Assembly: GCA_950295325.1 (NCBI GenBank)
Contig: OX485806.1
Coordinates: 62,001 to 126,000 of the forward strand
Length of the DNA stretch: 64,000 nt
Direction: 5' to 3'
Source of the DNA: Polytrichum commune
Lineage: Eukaryota; Streptophyta; Polytrichopsida; Polytrichales; Polytrichaceae
Position numbers and translations under genes: made by a program. Positions 47,506 to 60,401 of the stretch are shown here, piece by piece (the first letter of the stretch is position 1; each line of letters starts with the position of its first letter). The notes under the pieces are model-generated. The model saw only the letters and a program-made list of their open reading frames with translations. It was not told where the DNA came from and ran no database searches.

Positions 47506-50500
47506 ATGGGGGCGCACTTTAATTTGCGGAGGCCATTCATTTGGCAAGACGAGATGATGGAGGTGCGTGAACTTTTCCGGCGTGTGGAGCGTGTGAGGCA
47601 TGGCCGATTCTCGGGTTTTAGCACATGGGATGGCGCCTCGAAGGCGCGGGTGTTGCCCTCTGCTGAGACTTTGAGCAAGAACCGGCTGCGACGGCGTCGC
47701 GCTCAATGTGCTGCCGAGCTCCAACACTTAAACTACAAGGAGATCCCGTATGAAGCGCTCACGCACGTGAACAACATCCGTAGCATGTGCTCCCGCATCC
47801 AATGCCAGGCATCTCCCAACTTCCCTCCACCACAACTATAATCATTCGATTGAAAAGATCGAATGCCTCAAAATCTCCCCTTATAAAATCAATGAAAATT
47901 TTGCATCACATCTCCCTAAATGACGCCTCTTACCTGATTGTTTCAACAAAAGAAAGCTTGGCAAAAAGTTCGGAATTCGGGTCTTTCTCCCCCCTAGCTC
48001 TCCACCTCCCCCTCCTATTTTTTGATTGAGCTCACCTACCGAAAGGTGGGCAATATACCTACTTGGTGATTCAAGGTATAACTATGAACAATCTAAGGCC
48101 AACAGGCTCGTATTTTTCATGCATTGAGTGAGCCGATCTTAGTTTTCTTTTATTTCCTTCCCTTTCCACGACCCATTGCCTTCATGCTTTTCTCCTCACT
48201 CCTCAAAAGATTTGGAAACCTAAGGGAACTTCAATCCACGGTCAATGTCAAGTCGGCTTGCAAGCTAGGATTACTAAAACCTTGCGATGTGGGGAAACTC
48301 ATGATCAAGCTAAGGGCATTCATGGCGTAATTGGTGGACCTTGATCATGCATCCTTGCCTTAAAGACCTAAAACACCAATCACTAGAGACCCGTTTGCAA
48401 CTTCATGGGTGGACACATCTTAATGGGCTCTCATTCATGTCGGAGCCCAACACTGGTGTTATTTTTACATTTTCTTTATTTTTGGCAGGACTCACTGACC
48501 GAGCGAAAGAAGAAAGATGTCGACCTTCACAGTCGGCCGCCCCTCCTACGGCGGCCAGTGACATCTTCCGTTGGAAGAAGGGGGGTGGGAAAGCCTCGGA
48601 GACCTCCCTTTGAGATTAGCCGCTGCTCAACCTCGCCACCCATCCCCGATCTGGGTGCCACGCCTTTGCAATACGTGGCGCCCAAGCTCACCACCTTGTA
48701 CAATATTGCGGAACCCGTTAACAAACAACGGATTGGCAACCAAACCTGGACAAGCTCCCCACGCTCGAGTACGCATTGTAGGCCGGCGTCGGCGACAAGC
48801 TTTAGGGCGAGCGCTCCTTGCCACCTTCATGCGCAATCAAACTCACGAGGTAGAGATTTTCAAGTGTCCCGATTTCGTGGGTCTGAATTATCTCATGCTC
48901 ACAATTGATTCTCCTTTCACATTTGGGTTTTAATGTTCAACCAATGTTATATAAAAATTTCGAAATCACGATTCTGACTGCTGGATGACAGTGACCATTC
49001 TAGCCTCCTCACGAACGAGTAATTTTGATGTGTTTGGGGATGAAGGTCAATGCATGTCCACACGATCGTCACCGCGACTGTGCTCTCAAAAAGTGATAAT
49101 CGCCGAGGGACACAATCAACAAGCGGGGACGAGGCCAAACTCGAGGGTCGGCGGCTTTGAAGCTGCCGATCGTGTCATGACCAACCGGCCTTCATCGGCG
49201 GTCTCGGAGCCGTCAACGAGGGCGAGGCTCCGGTGCAGTGCACTTAACATTTCACAACAAGGTAAGGTAGACGTGCCTAAATCGAACACAACAATAATCT
49301 GGACACCTACATTTGGTATGTGTTTAGGTGTGGATCAAAAAACTGGCGTCAAACAGACATGTGTTTTAAAACAGATAGGACAATGTGCCCAAAATATGCT
49401 AACCATTCTAAGTTGGATAGGCGACACGATGTGAGGGACCTATATGGCCACTTAATGAGCATGAGAATATTCACTTTGCGAATGAATAAGATATTCATTT
49501 GAGCTCCAAAAATAATGAGGCAAATGGCTATAGGCACGATCAAGATTTGCCAATCATCTTGTGTGTTTCATATCCTCCTATGCGAAGTGGGTGCAGAGGG
49601 AAAAGTATCCGTATAAGGTGCATCTACCTTATGCATGTCGTGTGCATCCAGGAATATTTCTCGAGTCACACTTGAATTCTTAACCAATATTTCTTACACA
49701 AGAAAATCTCATAGAGTGTGGTTGCTTCGAGAGACGGGTGTACTTGATCCTTTTGAGAGGAGAGAAATCAATGCTCACAGTTGATCGAACACTGTAGGTC
49801 TATATGAGTGCGGAGCTATCTAGAAATAGAGATGACAGCTTGCAAGCTCACTGAATAATGATATATATATATATATATATACATACATTGCAGGCCTACA
49901 TGCCGTTGAAAACAACTGTGCCCAAAGCGAGTGGACGGAACGACAAATTCCACGAGAGCGTGGGAGGTTGGAGAAGATGTGGGCACAAATTGAGAAGTTG
50001 TCGCCCACCGCGATGTGTGGCTCGGGCGCTGACCGGGTGTGGTCGCCGAGCAATGAACTCACACCCACAACCTCTGACGTTGACTCAAGGTCACTCCCTG
50101 GGAGTGAGCCTCATGTGCAGGGAACAAACAAGGCTGGTACATACCCTTGTGCAGAAACCCTCATCATAAGGAAATCAGGGTTCATCAGCACCTCCCAAAT
50201 GACGAAACTCAAAGGATGCGTGTCGTTGAATACCATATTGTGTTTTGTCTATGTCATAGTGATCTTAACAACACAAATAATGGTGTCCAGTGAGAAGAAA
50301 GTGGTCACAGTGAGAATAAATGGTGTCAGTTAACAAGTTCAGCTTTCCTCAGCAACACAATGGTAAATTGAAAACTTGATAGACGTTTATGATAATTATG
50401 AAGACAATGCTTGCCCAAACAACATACCCCATTTTACATTTGAGATGTTTCATTCTACACATACAATCTACTTGACTTGTGATATGTGTGTCAAGTCAAC

Positions 50501-53500
50501 GTAGTTTTGTGTACACAGTGTATTCAGTGGGCCATGCCAATGAACCCATGTTTTGTTGTTGTGCCTGTTTGTCATGCAGAAATCACATTCACTAAGCATT
50601 TTATTTAGTTTGCATAACAATATTGCCCTACCCAAAATATTTAAAAGATTAACAAATGACGTGGAGGTTTAATTCAAAATGCATATATGATATACTAGCA
50701 CAACGCATATTATATATATCAACTTAATCCATATGAATACTTTTACGATCAGTGGGTGGTAACCAAAGAAAGTAACATGACACTTGGTACATGACAAGTT
50801 AGGAAGACCATTTTAATTAATATGACACCATAGTGACATCAAATCAACCAATATTTTTGCATAATAAAGTGGTATTGTTGGAGAATGTTATGTGTTCTCA
50901 TATTGCGAAGCAAATTGTGGGTGCACATAGGTCGGTTTTCAAAAATCAACAACACGCCCGATGATTCAATAAACTTCATGCGACCTTCGGCCGCCTACAA
51001 GTGTTTCCGTGAGGATGGATCGTTACCACTTGCAGTGGACCCGATATGGCAAAACTTAGACCCCTCAAAAGGGGCGGCAAGGACAAGGGTTGCAAGGACG
51101 TTGTCACCCCGGGGGGCACCCGATAAGGTAGTCACACCTATTCCTGATACATTGGCAAATTTTGAGCCTTAGAGTGATCCAATTTATGAGTTTGTCAATT
51201 ATCTTATTGTATTAGTCTTCCAAAGTAGACTCAGAGACATCATGTGATTCAAAATATTTGAATCGTATCTCGATTTCTTACAAATCTAAATTAGAGCTAG
51301 AATTTTCCCCAAACCCACTGTGGTCATGTGCGGACAATCCATTTGTGTTACCCATACATCCAATTCATGCCCCACATTTTGCATGCGATAAGCTACTCCT
51401 TGTATAATTGATGATAACCTTGCCTAATTTCTCATGATAGTGAGAATGTGAGACCACAAGTGACATGTCACACTTGCTTATATTAATGCCTTCCATACTG
51501 TTCATTAAAGTGTAAAATTGACAAATCTATGATCCCACCTATGTTGGAGCACGATTTCACTTATCTATGGCATGACATATTATGTCTTCACTTGGTTTTT
51601 ACTTTTTTGAAAACCAAGTAGTGTACACTATATGTCAATTACACCCTTAATTTCATATGTTCTTAATATGTCACAAATTGTGATAGATTCCCCTGCGTTA
51701 GGTTGATGTCCTTCACATATCGTTCTTCATATGAGGGGTTGAGTTTGGTGGGGCCAACTCCTAGCCCCCTCCCCCCTGGCCCAAATGCTTGCACACATAA
51801 ATAAAAATTCAAATATCATGACCAAAAAATCATATTGAAATAGAAATAGAAATCATGGAAGGCTTACATAAAATGTACACAATAGAGTTCACAGTGAACA
51901 ATGAGGTGAACATAGGATGATATTGTTAATAATGACCGCTGAATAATATTGTGTCAATACCCAACCATATATACTATGTTAACATACAAAGGCCATTGGT
52001 GAGTGTTATGCACCCCCTTCATTTTTTTTAATGCAGCTCAAGAAAGCCAATCCTAATGCGCTCGGCCAATTGAGGGATAGACCACAAATGGGCTCCTTCC
52101 GTTCAAACGGGATAACTGATTTATATGACAATGCCTTCGTGAGCGAAGATCCATGGTGGAGTCCCGCTAGCAACTCATGCAAACCGGCGATGATGGCAGC
52201 CTCGGAGTTGCAAAGCTTGAGTGTTGTTGCAGGCCCTAATGCTTTGGATGATACGAATGTACTCATCAAGCATTCGTCGGACCCTTACATGGACTTCCGC
52301 CAATCCATGCTCACCATGATTGAAGAAGAGGGCTTGCAGGTAACATATCCAAAATCTCGTATTAAAAAAAACATAAAAAATTATGACCCACTTATAGACA
52401 AATTCAAAACAAATAGGTTGTAAAACAAATCCCATCCTACTCATCACAAGAGTAAAAAAAACCATACACAAACCTCCAATAGCAAAACTCCATAACCTTA
52501 CCATCCCCAAACCAAACATATGTTATACCCCCCACCCCCTTTCCCCCAAAAGGAATATCATGGTTATCCATGTCCCGTACCCCCCCCCCCAAACTCATGA
52601 ATAACCATTATCATAACAAGAAGAATGGGCTCATATTCGTGACGTCGGTACTAGGATACCGACACTCTTTTCGTTTCGTTTCCTATTGTTCGTTGCAATT
52701 CTTTCATAGAAAGAGTGACTGTTTTCTCACCCAATGCAATTGAATGTACGATCTGGCCTCTGGCAGTCTGCTCTAGTCGTAGCAAGATCCTCTAGACCAG
52801 ATGGGATAAGTTAGCACCACATTGGACGTCCAATCCAGTACTGTACTGGATTGCTACCATCTCATCTTCATACTATTCTAGTATCTACAACAACGACTTC
52901 AGGTTTCTTGATACCGGTAGTGTATGAAAAAATTCACGCTATTTTTCCCCAACACCATTCAGGTATTCATATGCCATGCAAGAACTTGCATTTCCTGGGT
53001 ATAATTGTCTTAGTATCAATATGTTTAGAACGGATTTGACCCAAATAATAACTCGATATATAAAAATTCTCTCACTTTGACATACCCGTCAAGAGTCAAC
53101 ATTTGATTGGTACTACAATTTCGATACCTACAGGTTGATTCTTTGATACCAATATCGATGTTGATTATGGATAACCATGCATTCACCTATATACCAGTCC
53201 CACATTGGTCCAATCACACCATATTTTTTTTGTTTTATTTTTTAGAACTTGTTGACTCATCATCATCATCATCATCATCATTCCTCTCCTTGTTGGGGAT
53301 TTGTATAGATTGTGATGTCCATAAAAGGTATATTGGTGCATTTAAAAGGGTGTATAACGAGATTTACCCTTGGTTGTGGTATGTGGTTGAATTTTTCGCA
53401 GGACCGTGACATGGAGTTGGAGGAGCTCTTTCAATACTACTTGGACTTAAACCCAACGGTTCACCATGATGTCCTTCACCATGTCATCCATGACATCCGC

Positions 53501-53536
53501 ACTGAGCTCCTCCAGCATCGCACCTATAGATCTTAA
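47506..53536 (+). CDS. OVATE family protein (transcriptional repressor), multi-exon
   Basis: The last two exons (52037-52339, 53402-53536) encode a clear OVATE domain: SSDPYMDFRQSMLTMIEEE, intron, then MELEELFQYYLDLNP and HHDVLHHVIHDI. OVATE family proteins bind TALE homeodomain proteins and repress growth genes in the nucleus. Upstream, GC-richer open segments with compatible splice phases were chained: 47506-47766, 48489-48849, 48992-49261, 49894 to one of several phase-1 donors (50103, 50136 or 50289), 50931-51127. The junction phases agree (0, 1, 1, 1, 0, 0). The ATG at 47506 opens the first exon (MGAHFNLRRPFIWQDEM). The N-terminal part is basic and low-complexity and is not itself recognised, so exons 1-4 are less certain than the C-terminal pair. 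About 578 aa would be unusually long for the family. Confidence 0.7.
49440..49690 (+). repeat. Dispersed repeat in the OVATE-gene intron
   Basis: Resembles 20535-20815 (GAATAAGATATTCATTTGAG versus GAATAAGACATCCATGTGAG, then GCTCCAAAAA in both). It lies between the predicted exons ending at 49261 and starting at 49894, so a transposon-derived sequence enlarged this intron. Confidence 0.55.
49860..49881 (+). repeat. (AT)n microsatellite next to a predicted splice acceptor
   Basis: About 11 AT units end 12 bases before the predicted acceptor at 49893 of the OVATE gene. Length variation could influence splicing, but that is inference. Confidence 0.8.
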
Positions 53537-55130
53537 GGGCCCCTACTAATACGATGAGTATGCCTTAATATCCAAGGTGGCAATTAAATATCAAGCCGTG
53601 TCATGATGGTTGAGGTTTGTGGTAACCGCCAAAGTCACCCAAATATAAGCTCTTCATGCCACCTACAGACTACCTAAGTATGTTGGTGGGTTTCAAACCA
53701 CATGGGGATCATTGTTCACGTCTCAAAGAAGAGACAAGATCCGGTTGACCATCCTATCCAATGAATGAACACCAATCATTTGCATATTGGTCCTCGAAGG
53801 TTGGAGTTGGTGATATGCTTCATAAAGAAATGCGTGCATTGTGATGACTCTAGCCCCGCTTTATAAGCCCGTTTCAATTTCATATATGAGATCAAGGTTA
53901 TGATAAGGAGAGGCGTCCCTCATTCACGCCAATAGGACTCTCTCTCGCATGTAGAGAGGAAAGCATGTGCTATGATGTTTAAATCATTAGTTGGTGTATC
54001 TCCACAAAACTTTCATGTGATAAATTAGTAACAACAAAGCAGTTGACTTGAACCTATGGCTCATGTGTCTTGAGATATACTTGGCGTTTCCTAGAGGCCC
54101 AAAAATGGTTGTTTTTTGTACAAAGATAGGAAATAGATTTTAGTCTTGGAACTTAAAAAGCATTCATGGCCATGGGTCACATGATTTTTCTACAAGATTA
54201 AACCTTCAAATAGATAACAAGCTAAATGACCATAAAATTATGCTCAAAGGTTGACGAGGAGATACAAAACACTACGTGCTTGCATTGGTTATAAGACCAA
54301 TCCCTATGACCAATAATTCTTGACAACAAACGACATTTAAAGCCTTATATATGTATATGAGTTGTGTGTCTAAGATTCTAAGGGTGTAAATTTGAGGTGC
54401 CATGATGTTATTGGAAAGTACACCAAGTGTCAACATCATACTAATTTTGTAAAATGTTTCTCAAATTAGTGTGGATGGCATCAAGTATTTAGTGTAGTAG
54501 AGCATGAGAGTGTAATACTAGATTGCAAGCGGAAAATTTTCAAAATCCTCATATGTCATAATGACCAAGGGAAATTTGCAAATTATATTCAAATTTAATT
54601 GAGATTATATCATTAACCAAAGAAACTCCAACATAGACCAAGAAATTGTAAGATTTTTCTAATCACTAAAAGTTTGTTCCAATTAGTTTTGAAGGAATTT
54701 ATAAGCAAGATCTCAAAATACTATAAAATGCTCATAGTAGGTGATGTTTGGTGTTGGAGAAAAATGTGTCATGAAGCTCATCAAATTGATCAATGGTACC
54801 CACATGTTCAAGACTACCCATTATATTGTCATTGTTGTTCACATGGACATCATGCTATTGTGAAGACTCCAACCAAGCTTTGATCTCATGGTTGGATGAC
54901 GAGCGCTCTAAGTCATGAAATTGCAAAACAACATATTGAGGCGGTCGATAAGACACGTGATTTTTGTTGTGCAATCAAAATGAAAGAGATGGTTAAAGTT
55001 GCCTTAGAAAAATAAAGGATGAGATTCACTGTGATGAACAACATTTGAATGTTCTCATGTAAAATCAAGATGTTCGCAACATTGATGTTATTGTCTTTAG
55101 AGTAAAGCTCATGTAAATAATGCAACGAAA
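53537..55130. other. Spacer downstream of the OVATE gene
   Basis: The 3' UTR presumably occupies the first few hundred bases. A frame at 54674-54883 followed by further interrupted frames to about 55010 may be a decayed transposon protein, but no motif is recognised. Confidence 0.35.
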
Positions 55131-55131
55131 T

Positions 55132-55793
55132 CCCCCCCCCCCAAAGGGGAGGGGAAGGGTTGACTTAGAAAACATTAGTTGGAATGGTCCAACCAAAATA
55201 AGGTGTATTTTATTATTTGTACCCAAAGTTTTGAATTTTGTAGAGGTATTATATGATGGATAAAATATGCTATATTTGAATATAAGTAATATAAGGTCCT
55301 ACATAACATGTCCAATTTAATAATTTTAGATACAATACACAATGTTGGGTAAATTGTCTTCATGTTGAGAATGGAGCGTTTATGTGTTGTTTGTGCCATT
55401 GAGTGTGCAAATGGCGACATCTTTGAAACCTAAGTCGTTATAGTTTGGAATTGTTGGTCGTCAATAGGAACGTAACTGCCATTTGGAACTCAATATTTCT
55501 TGGTACCATTCCTAAATAAGTTAGTCTTAATTTTGGCACTTAAAAATATCATTGTCTTTAATCCTTGGATTTCACTCTTCTAATTTCCTTTAATTTGTTG
55601 TAATTAATGAAGGGGCTGAGAAATTACCCCCCTTCACTATTTGTAGGTAATTGCATGGACCCTTAAAACACCATGAATTACACAATTAGGTAATTGAATG
55701 GATCATTTAATTAGTCTAGACCATCAAAATACCATGTACGCCCCTTGGTTGCATGTGATATACAACCCTCCCTAGGGAATCACCCCCCCCCCC
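55132..55793 (+). repeat. Long dispersed repeat, copy 2, bracketed by C tracts
   Basis: Aligns with 1045-1714 along its whole length, same strand. An 11-C run precedes it (55132-55142) and another closes it (55783-55793). Insertions and deletions between the copies are frequent, so they are old. The 54-kb separation and divergence argue against the two being LTRs of one element. Confidence 0.75.
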
Positions 55794-56054
55794 AACTGGT
55801 GCAATATCCACTCAAAGACATTCCATTTGTTGGGATGTACAGTATGTACCATTGCCATTGACAAATGTTGATCAAGTCGATGACAAAAAGTGTTGTTGGT
55901 AGGAGCTTTCTCGATGACAACGGTGTGTGCATGGCATGCACGTCCCAACAAATGAAATTGCTTGTCAAATACAAGCACTCTCGTAGTTTCTTCAAACGAA
56001 CTTCGTGTTTGAATACAATTTTGTCACTGCAAACCTCTAGATTTGAAATAAAAA

Positions 56055-56507
56055 CCCGGGGGGTGCACTCCATTGTGAAGTTGAACACCACGTGCGATAA
56101 AAATAAAAATAAAAAATAAAAAATAAAAAAACAACAACAACAACTTTTTACATAAAGCATCACCAAAATGGGTCAAAATTTTATCGATTTTTTTTTCATG
56201 AGTAGATATACACATTAGCTGTTACTATCGTAGTAAAAATGATAACCAAATTCGATGACTTCTTTAAATATTAATAAAAATAAAATACACCATTTCTAAC
56301 TAGAATGATGCTGAATTAAACTAAAACAATTACTACAAAAATGAAGATGACTAAAATTTTCACAAAAATATGAAAAATATATTATCAATGGTTATGTATA
56401 TATAGAAAAGAATATCATAAAATTGAAAATTATCTATGGCATATAATATAGGGTAGCAAACTTTTATCGCACGTGGTTATGAAACACAAGGGGGTGTGAT
56501 CGCCCCG
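56055..56507. mobile_element. 450-bp element with inverted C/G-rich ends
   Basis: The left end has GGGGGGTGCACTCC and about 35 bp later CACGTGCGATAAAA. The right end has the inverted TTTTATCGCACGTG and CGCCCCGAG. The arms match over roughly 50 bp with gaps. The interior is strongly AT-rich and non-coding. Its ends resemble those at 3595 and 10066, indicating a family of related non-autonomous elements. Confidence 0.65.
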
Positions 56508-59136
56508 AGAATCAAAATAAGCAAACATTGTCCGTTGCAGTCAATGACCTAAATCCCTTACTTTAGGGCTACCTTTAATATTATCGTCCTTATGATTGCA
56601 CAACAAAAAATCATAAATACTCATGACCTCACTGTAAGTCTGTTTTATTTTTTTATTTTTACAACCCATGACTTTTAGCAGCTTAGCTCCCAACACCCAA
56701 CTCATAATAGAGATGCACTATATCTTACCATCTTATACATATCACGGTGTAAATTTGACTTTTCATGTGAATCACAGACTTTGTCAATCTACTCCCCCAC
56801 GTATGGAAATTTTACCTTATGTTTCCCAAACATGTGCAACATTACATGTTTGATTGAACCCATTTAATTCCTCCTTGCCACATACATATCTCAATCGCAT
56901 TCATTTATTCAAAAACACCTCTTTTCATTTAAAAAAGGATTGGTTTGCATTCAAATGGATGGATCGGCTTGAACCAACATCTTTGCAATGGTATGCGTTT
57001 CATTTTTTTAAACCCTTAATCATGTACGTTTTTGAATCCCTTGTGAATCTATATAAATAAAATGCAAGAAATACATTGAGACGAACTTACTACTGACCTC
57101 ACTTCATGACCTACAATAATTGATTGACTTCTCGACGACAAAAAATTGCTTGAAAACAAAACATATAAACTAACTCCCTATAACCATCAATCTATGATGG
57201 ACACATGAAATTAAACTTTACATATGTTTATTGGAATTCTTCAAGAAGAATAAAATAAATAAAAAATAGTCTAGGTTTTCACAATTTGAACATCATAACA
57301 TTTGAATGAGGGATGGTGAAAGGTCCTTAAACATAAAAGAATGGTCGAGAATGGTTTCACAATCGTGTTCAAGGGTTTAGGTGATCAATGTTTGTGACAT
57401 CTAGTATGCATCATACTCAATTTCCTCCTCTTCCTTTGAAGAGTGCTTAATTCAAGTGTTTCTCTAAATAATAGTCTTCATTCAAGTTTAAAATGATAAA
57501 CAATGAACAAAAAAGACAACAAGTATTAATCTTAAAGCCTAGACCTCAGTAGTCTACCATATGTAGTGTGGATTATTTTCAAGCTCTCAAGCTTAACTTC
57601 ATCATGTAATTTGTGTCGAGATCTCAAAACGCAGTGGCCAATGCCCGTTAGATCCAACCTACCTCCAAGTGTGTAGTAGCCATAATTTATCTTGGTAGGA
57701 TTCACATGACCAAACACTTCGGGTGGGGCAAGGTCATCATCATGGGAGAAGAGTTCACTTCTTTAAGCTATGCTTTCCTAATATGGAAATTCTAAAGTTG
57801 AAAGATGTTGGAGATGGACATATGGACTTGGAGACGCCAACTTACTATATGTGAGATGCATAATTACACGATTGTTGCTAAACTCTTCAATTGTAATTCA
57901 AAATATGGGGGGGGGGGGGGGGGGGGGGGGGAGTTTGCATCGCACCTCACCTCACCATTGTAAAATCATCAAAAATTCAACTTCTAAGTAATAGATATTC
58001 AAATCGAAAAACCAAAAATATAGCTATAGTATTGTAAACAAGTAAACACTTTTCTCACACCATAGAAGCACAAACATGGAAGTAAACTTGCATTGCAAAC
58101 CTCCATATAGCAAATCGACATCAAAACAAAACTTAACTTGGGAAAATTTTGTCTTTTTTGATACCATGTTAAGTACACATTTTCTCATATATTGCACGTT
58201 TCAAATGCGAAATCAACGTACCACATCGACTTCAAAATGAGACGCAACTATTAAAAATGACTCTAATAGGATCAAAATGAAGTAAACATCTTTCAAATTA
58301 CAAAATGATAAGGTTGATAAGCTATAAGTATATAATCCTCATGTTTTGTAAATGCACCGAGTTGTACAGTAGTAGACTGGCTTATATATATTTTGTATTG
58401 GAAACAACCCCCTTTTATCTAGCCTTCGACATGTGTTCAATCAATTTGATATGAATTCTAAGGGATTACAACATATAGAATATGCATAAAAACTTATGAT
58501 GTCTTAGTAAATTACATCTTAGAATTGAATTTTTTTAATGATATGAGATTGTGAGATCCATCACATTTTCCTCATTATATTAAAGCCTTAACTACAATTA
58601 ATTGATTTTGAAATAAAACCAAAATGGAAATCTAGTCTATGATATTGGGATGTTTTTGGAGCCTTTTCTTCTTCTTCTTCTTCTTCTTCTTTTTTCATAT
58701 CTTCTTGAAACAACACTAACAAGTGGGGGGGACTCATTCATTCATAAGTTTGGGATTTGAGAAATTACAACACAAAAAAGAAAGAATTACTGAATGTAGT
58801 AAAAAGGTTGTGTTTTTTATGTCCACTAAAACACTTTGAACTGAAGTAAAACATAATGTATACCACAAATCAAGAAAATAAAACATTCCAAATTTGGTGA
58901 TTCACATAACGATTAATCCCAACCAATACCAACCAAAAGCATATTCTAAAGACACGTCCTAGCGCCAAAACATTCAGGTTGCAAACACGATCATCTTCAT
59001 ACTAGGTCCTGTGCCGTGACCAACGCTTTAGAAAGTGATGCGCATTCCTCTCTCTTCACACCGCCGACCATGAGCACGGGAAATCCGTAAATCACTATTT
59101 CCCACAGCCCTTGCTCCAGATGAGCTTGAGCTGCAG
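56508..59136. other. AT-rich spacer with a 25-G homopolymer
   Basis: Contains G25 at 57907-57931 and a CTT run at about 58669-58691. Frames at 56668-57060 are not recognised. No gene is supported. Confidence 0.4.
57907..57931 (+). repeat. 25-base G homopolymer
   Basis: An uninterrupted run of 25 G. It could form a G-quadruplex, and its exact length is prone to sequencing and assembly error. Confidence 0.9.
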
Positions 59137-59337
59137 GTTGGGTCCAGTGTTCAAGATTGAAGCCCTCATATGAGTTTCATTTTGAAGGGCTCTAAAATTT
59201 GAGCCCTTCGGTTGAAGGGCTAGTTCAAATTCAAGACGTCAATTCAGTAATATAGAAATAAAATATAAAAAACTCATATTAAACTTATGCATGATTTATA
59301 TGGTGCATGCTTCCAATACAATGTGAAGAATTAAGAA

Positions 59338-59709
59338 TCAACCATCTAACTCCACCTCTTCTAGTGATAATGTCCTACACTTGTTGGTTCTTGTGCCAAT
59401 TTTCCAAGATTCAAAAATACTATCCCAATCCATGAATTCAACTCCTAACCCATTTAGACTAACCCTCATTAAAGCATCTAGTGTGTCAAGGTTGAGTCTA
59501 GTTCTCCTGTCACTCTTAACCCAATTTTGGTTTGAAAAACCATGCTCACAAACAACAGTGCTAGTTGGGATCACAAGTATGGCTTGCCATAGCGACATCA
59601 TAGTTGGCCAATTAATCATGAACTCCCGGTCATTGCCACAAAAAACCCAAGCTTCTTGCATACTTCGGCGTTCACAAACGGAACATAGCATCTCCACGAA
59701 TTCTAGCAA
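59338..59709 (-). pseudogene. hAT transposase C-terminal dimerisation domain relic
   Basis: The frame of about 120 codons contains the dimerisation-domain pattern IPTSTVVCEHGFSNQNWVKS followed by RRTRLNLDTLDALMRVSLNG. In intact hAT transposases this region mediates oligomerisation and lies at the C-terminus, downstream of the BED finger and RNase-H-like catalytic core; both are missing here. The frame is open to a stop shortly upstream (about 59724). No good ATG begins it, so it is a 5'-deleted fragment inside the element. Confidence 0.85.
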
Positions 59710-59797
59710 TTCCGCATTGCATTAATTAACAAGGTCATCGCTCCAACGGAAATGTGTCACCAACCGGTTCAACCATTGTTCCGTTAATGTCCCTCTG

Positions 59798-60401
59798 TCA
59801 CCCCACAAAAAACATTCATTCGTGATTAGCCTGTGAATTACATCACAAACCTTTAAATTTGTAGACCCAAATCAACACTGATTTCACATTGATTGAATCA
59901 CATCACACTACAACACTGACTCAATGCTTACCAAAGAAAGGGTTGGATTCCAATCTTTTGCAAGACCTAAAAAGTTGAATTCCAAGTCAGATCGATGTTG
60001 AATGAATCATTTGCTAGGTGTTGAGGTTGTCACTGTAGCGACCTCCACGACTGTGCTTCCTTCTCCTAATGCACTCGCAGCTGCAATTGCACTAATTGAT
60101 GATCCTTTCAGAACCCCACCATCATGCTCCACCACTACCAGTGTGCTGGCCTTCACCCCACAAAAAACATTCATTCGTGATTAGCTTGTGAATTACATCA
60201 CAAACCTTTAAATTTGTAGACCCAAATCAGCACTGATTTCACATTGATTGAATCACATCACACTACAACACTGACTCAATGCTTACCAAAGAAAGGGTTG
60301 GATTCCAATCTTTTGCAAGACCTAAAAAGTTGAATTCCAAGTCAGATCGATGTTGAATGAATCATTTGCTAGGTGTTGAGGTTGTCACTGTAGCGACCTC
60401 C
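59798..60401 (+). repeat. 249-bp direct duplication inside the hAT element
   Basis: 59798-60046 and 60153-60401 are nearly identical (I see two substitutions, AGCCTG/AGCTTG and AATCAACACTG/AATCAGCACTG), offset by 355 bp. About 106 bp of unique sequence separates them. The duplication is confined to the element and is recent compared with its decayed coding part. Confidence 0.92.

Noticed and set aside
1045-55793. The two 640-bp repeats as LTRs of one retrotransposon enclosing most of the window
   Set aside because: They are 54 kb apart, considerably diverged, and enclose three complete host genes (APRT, PP2A B'', OVATE) and the kinase exons, with no retrotransposon polyprotein between them.
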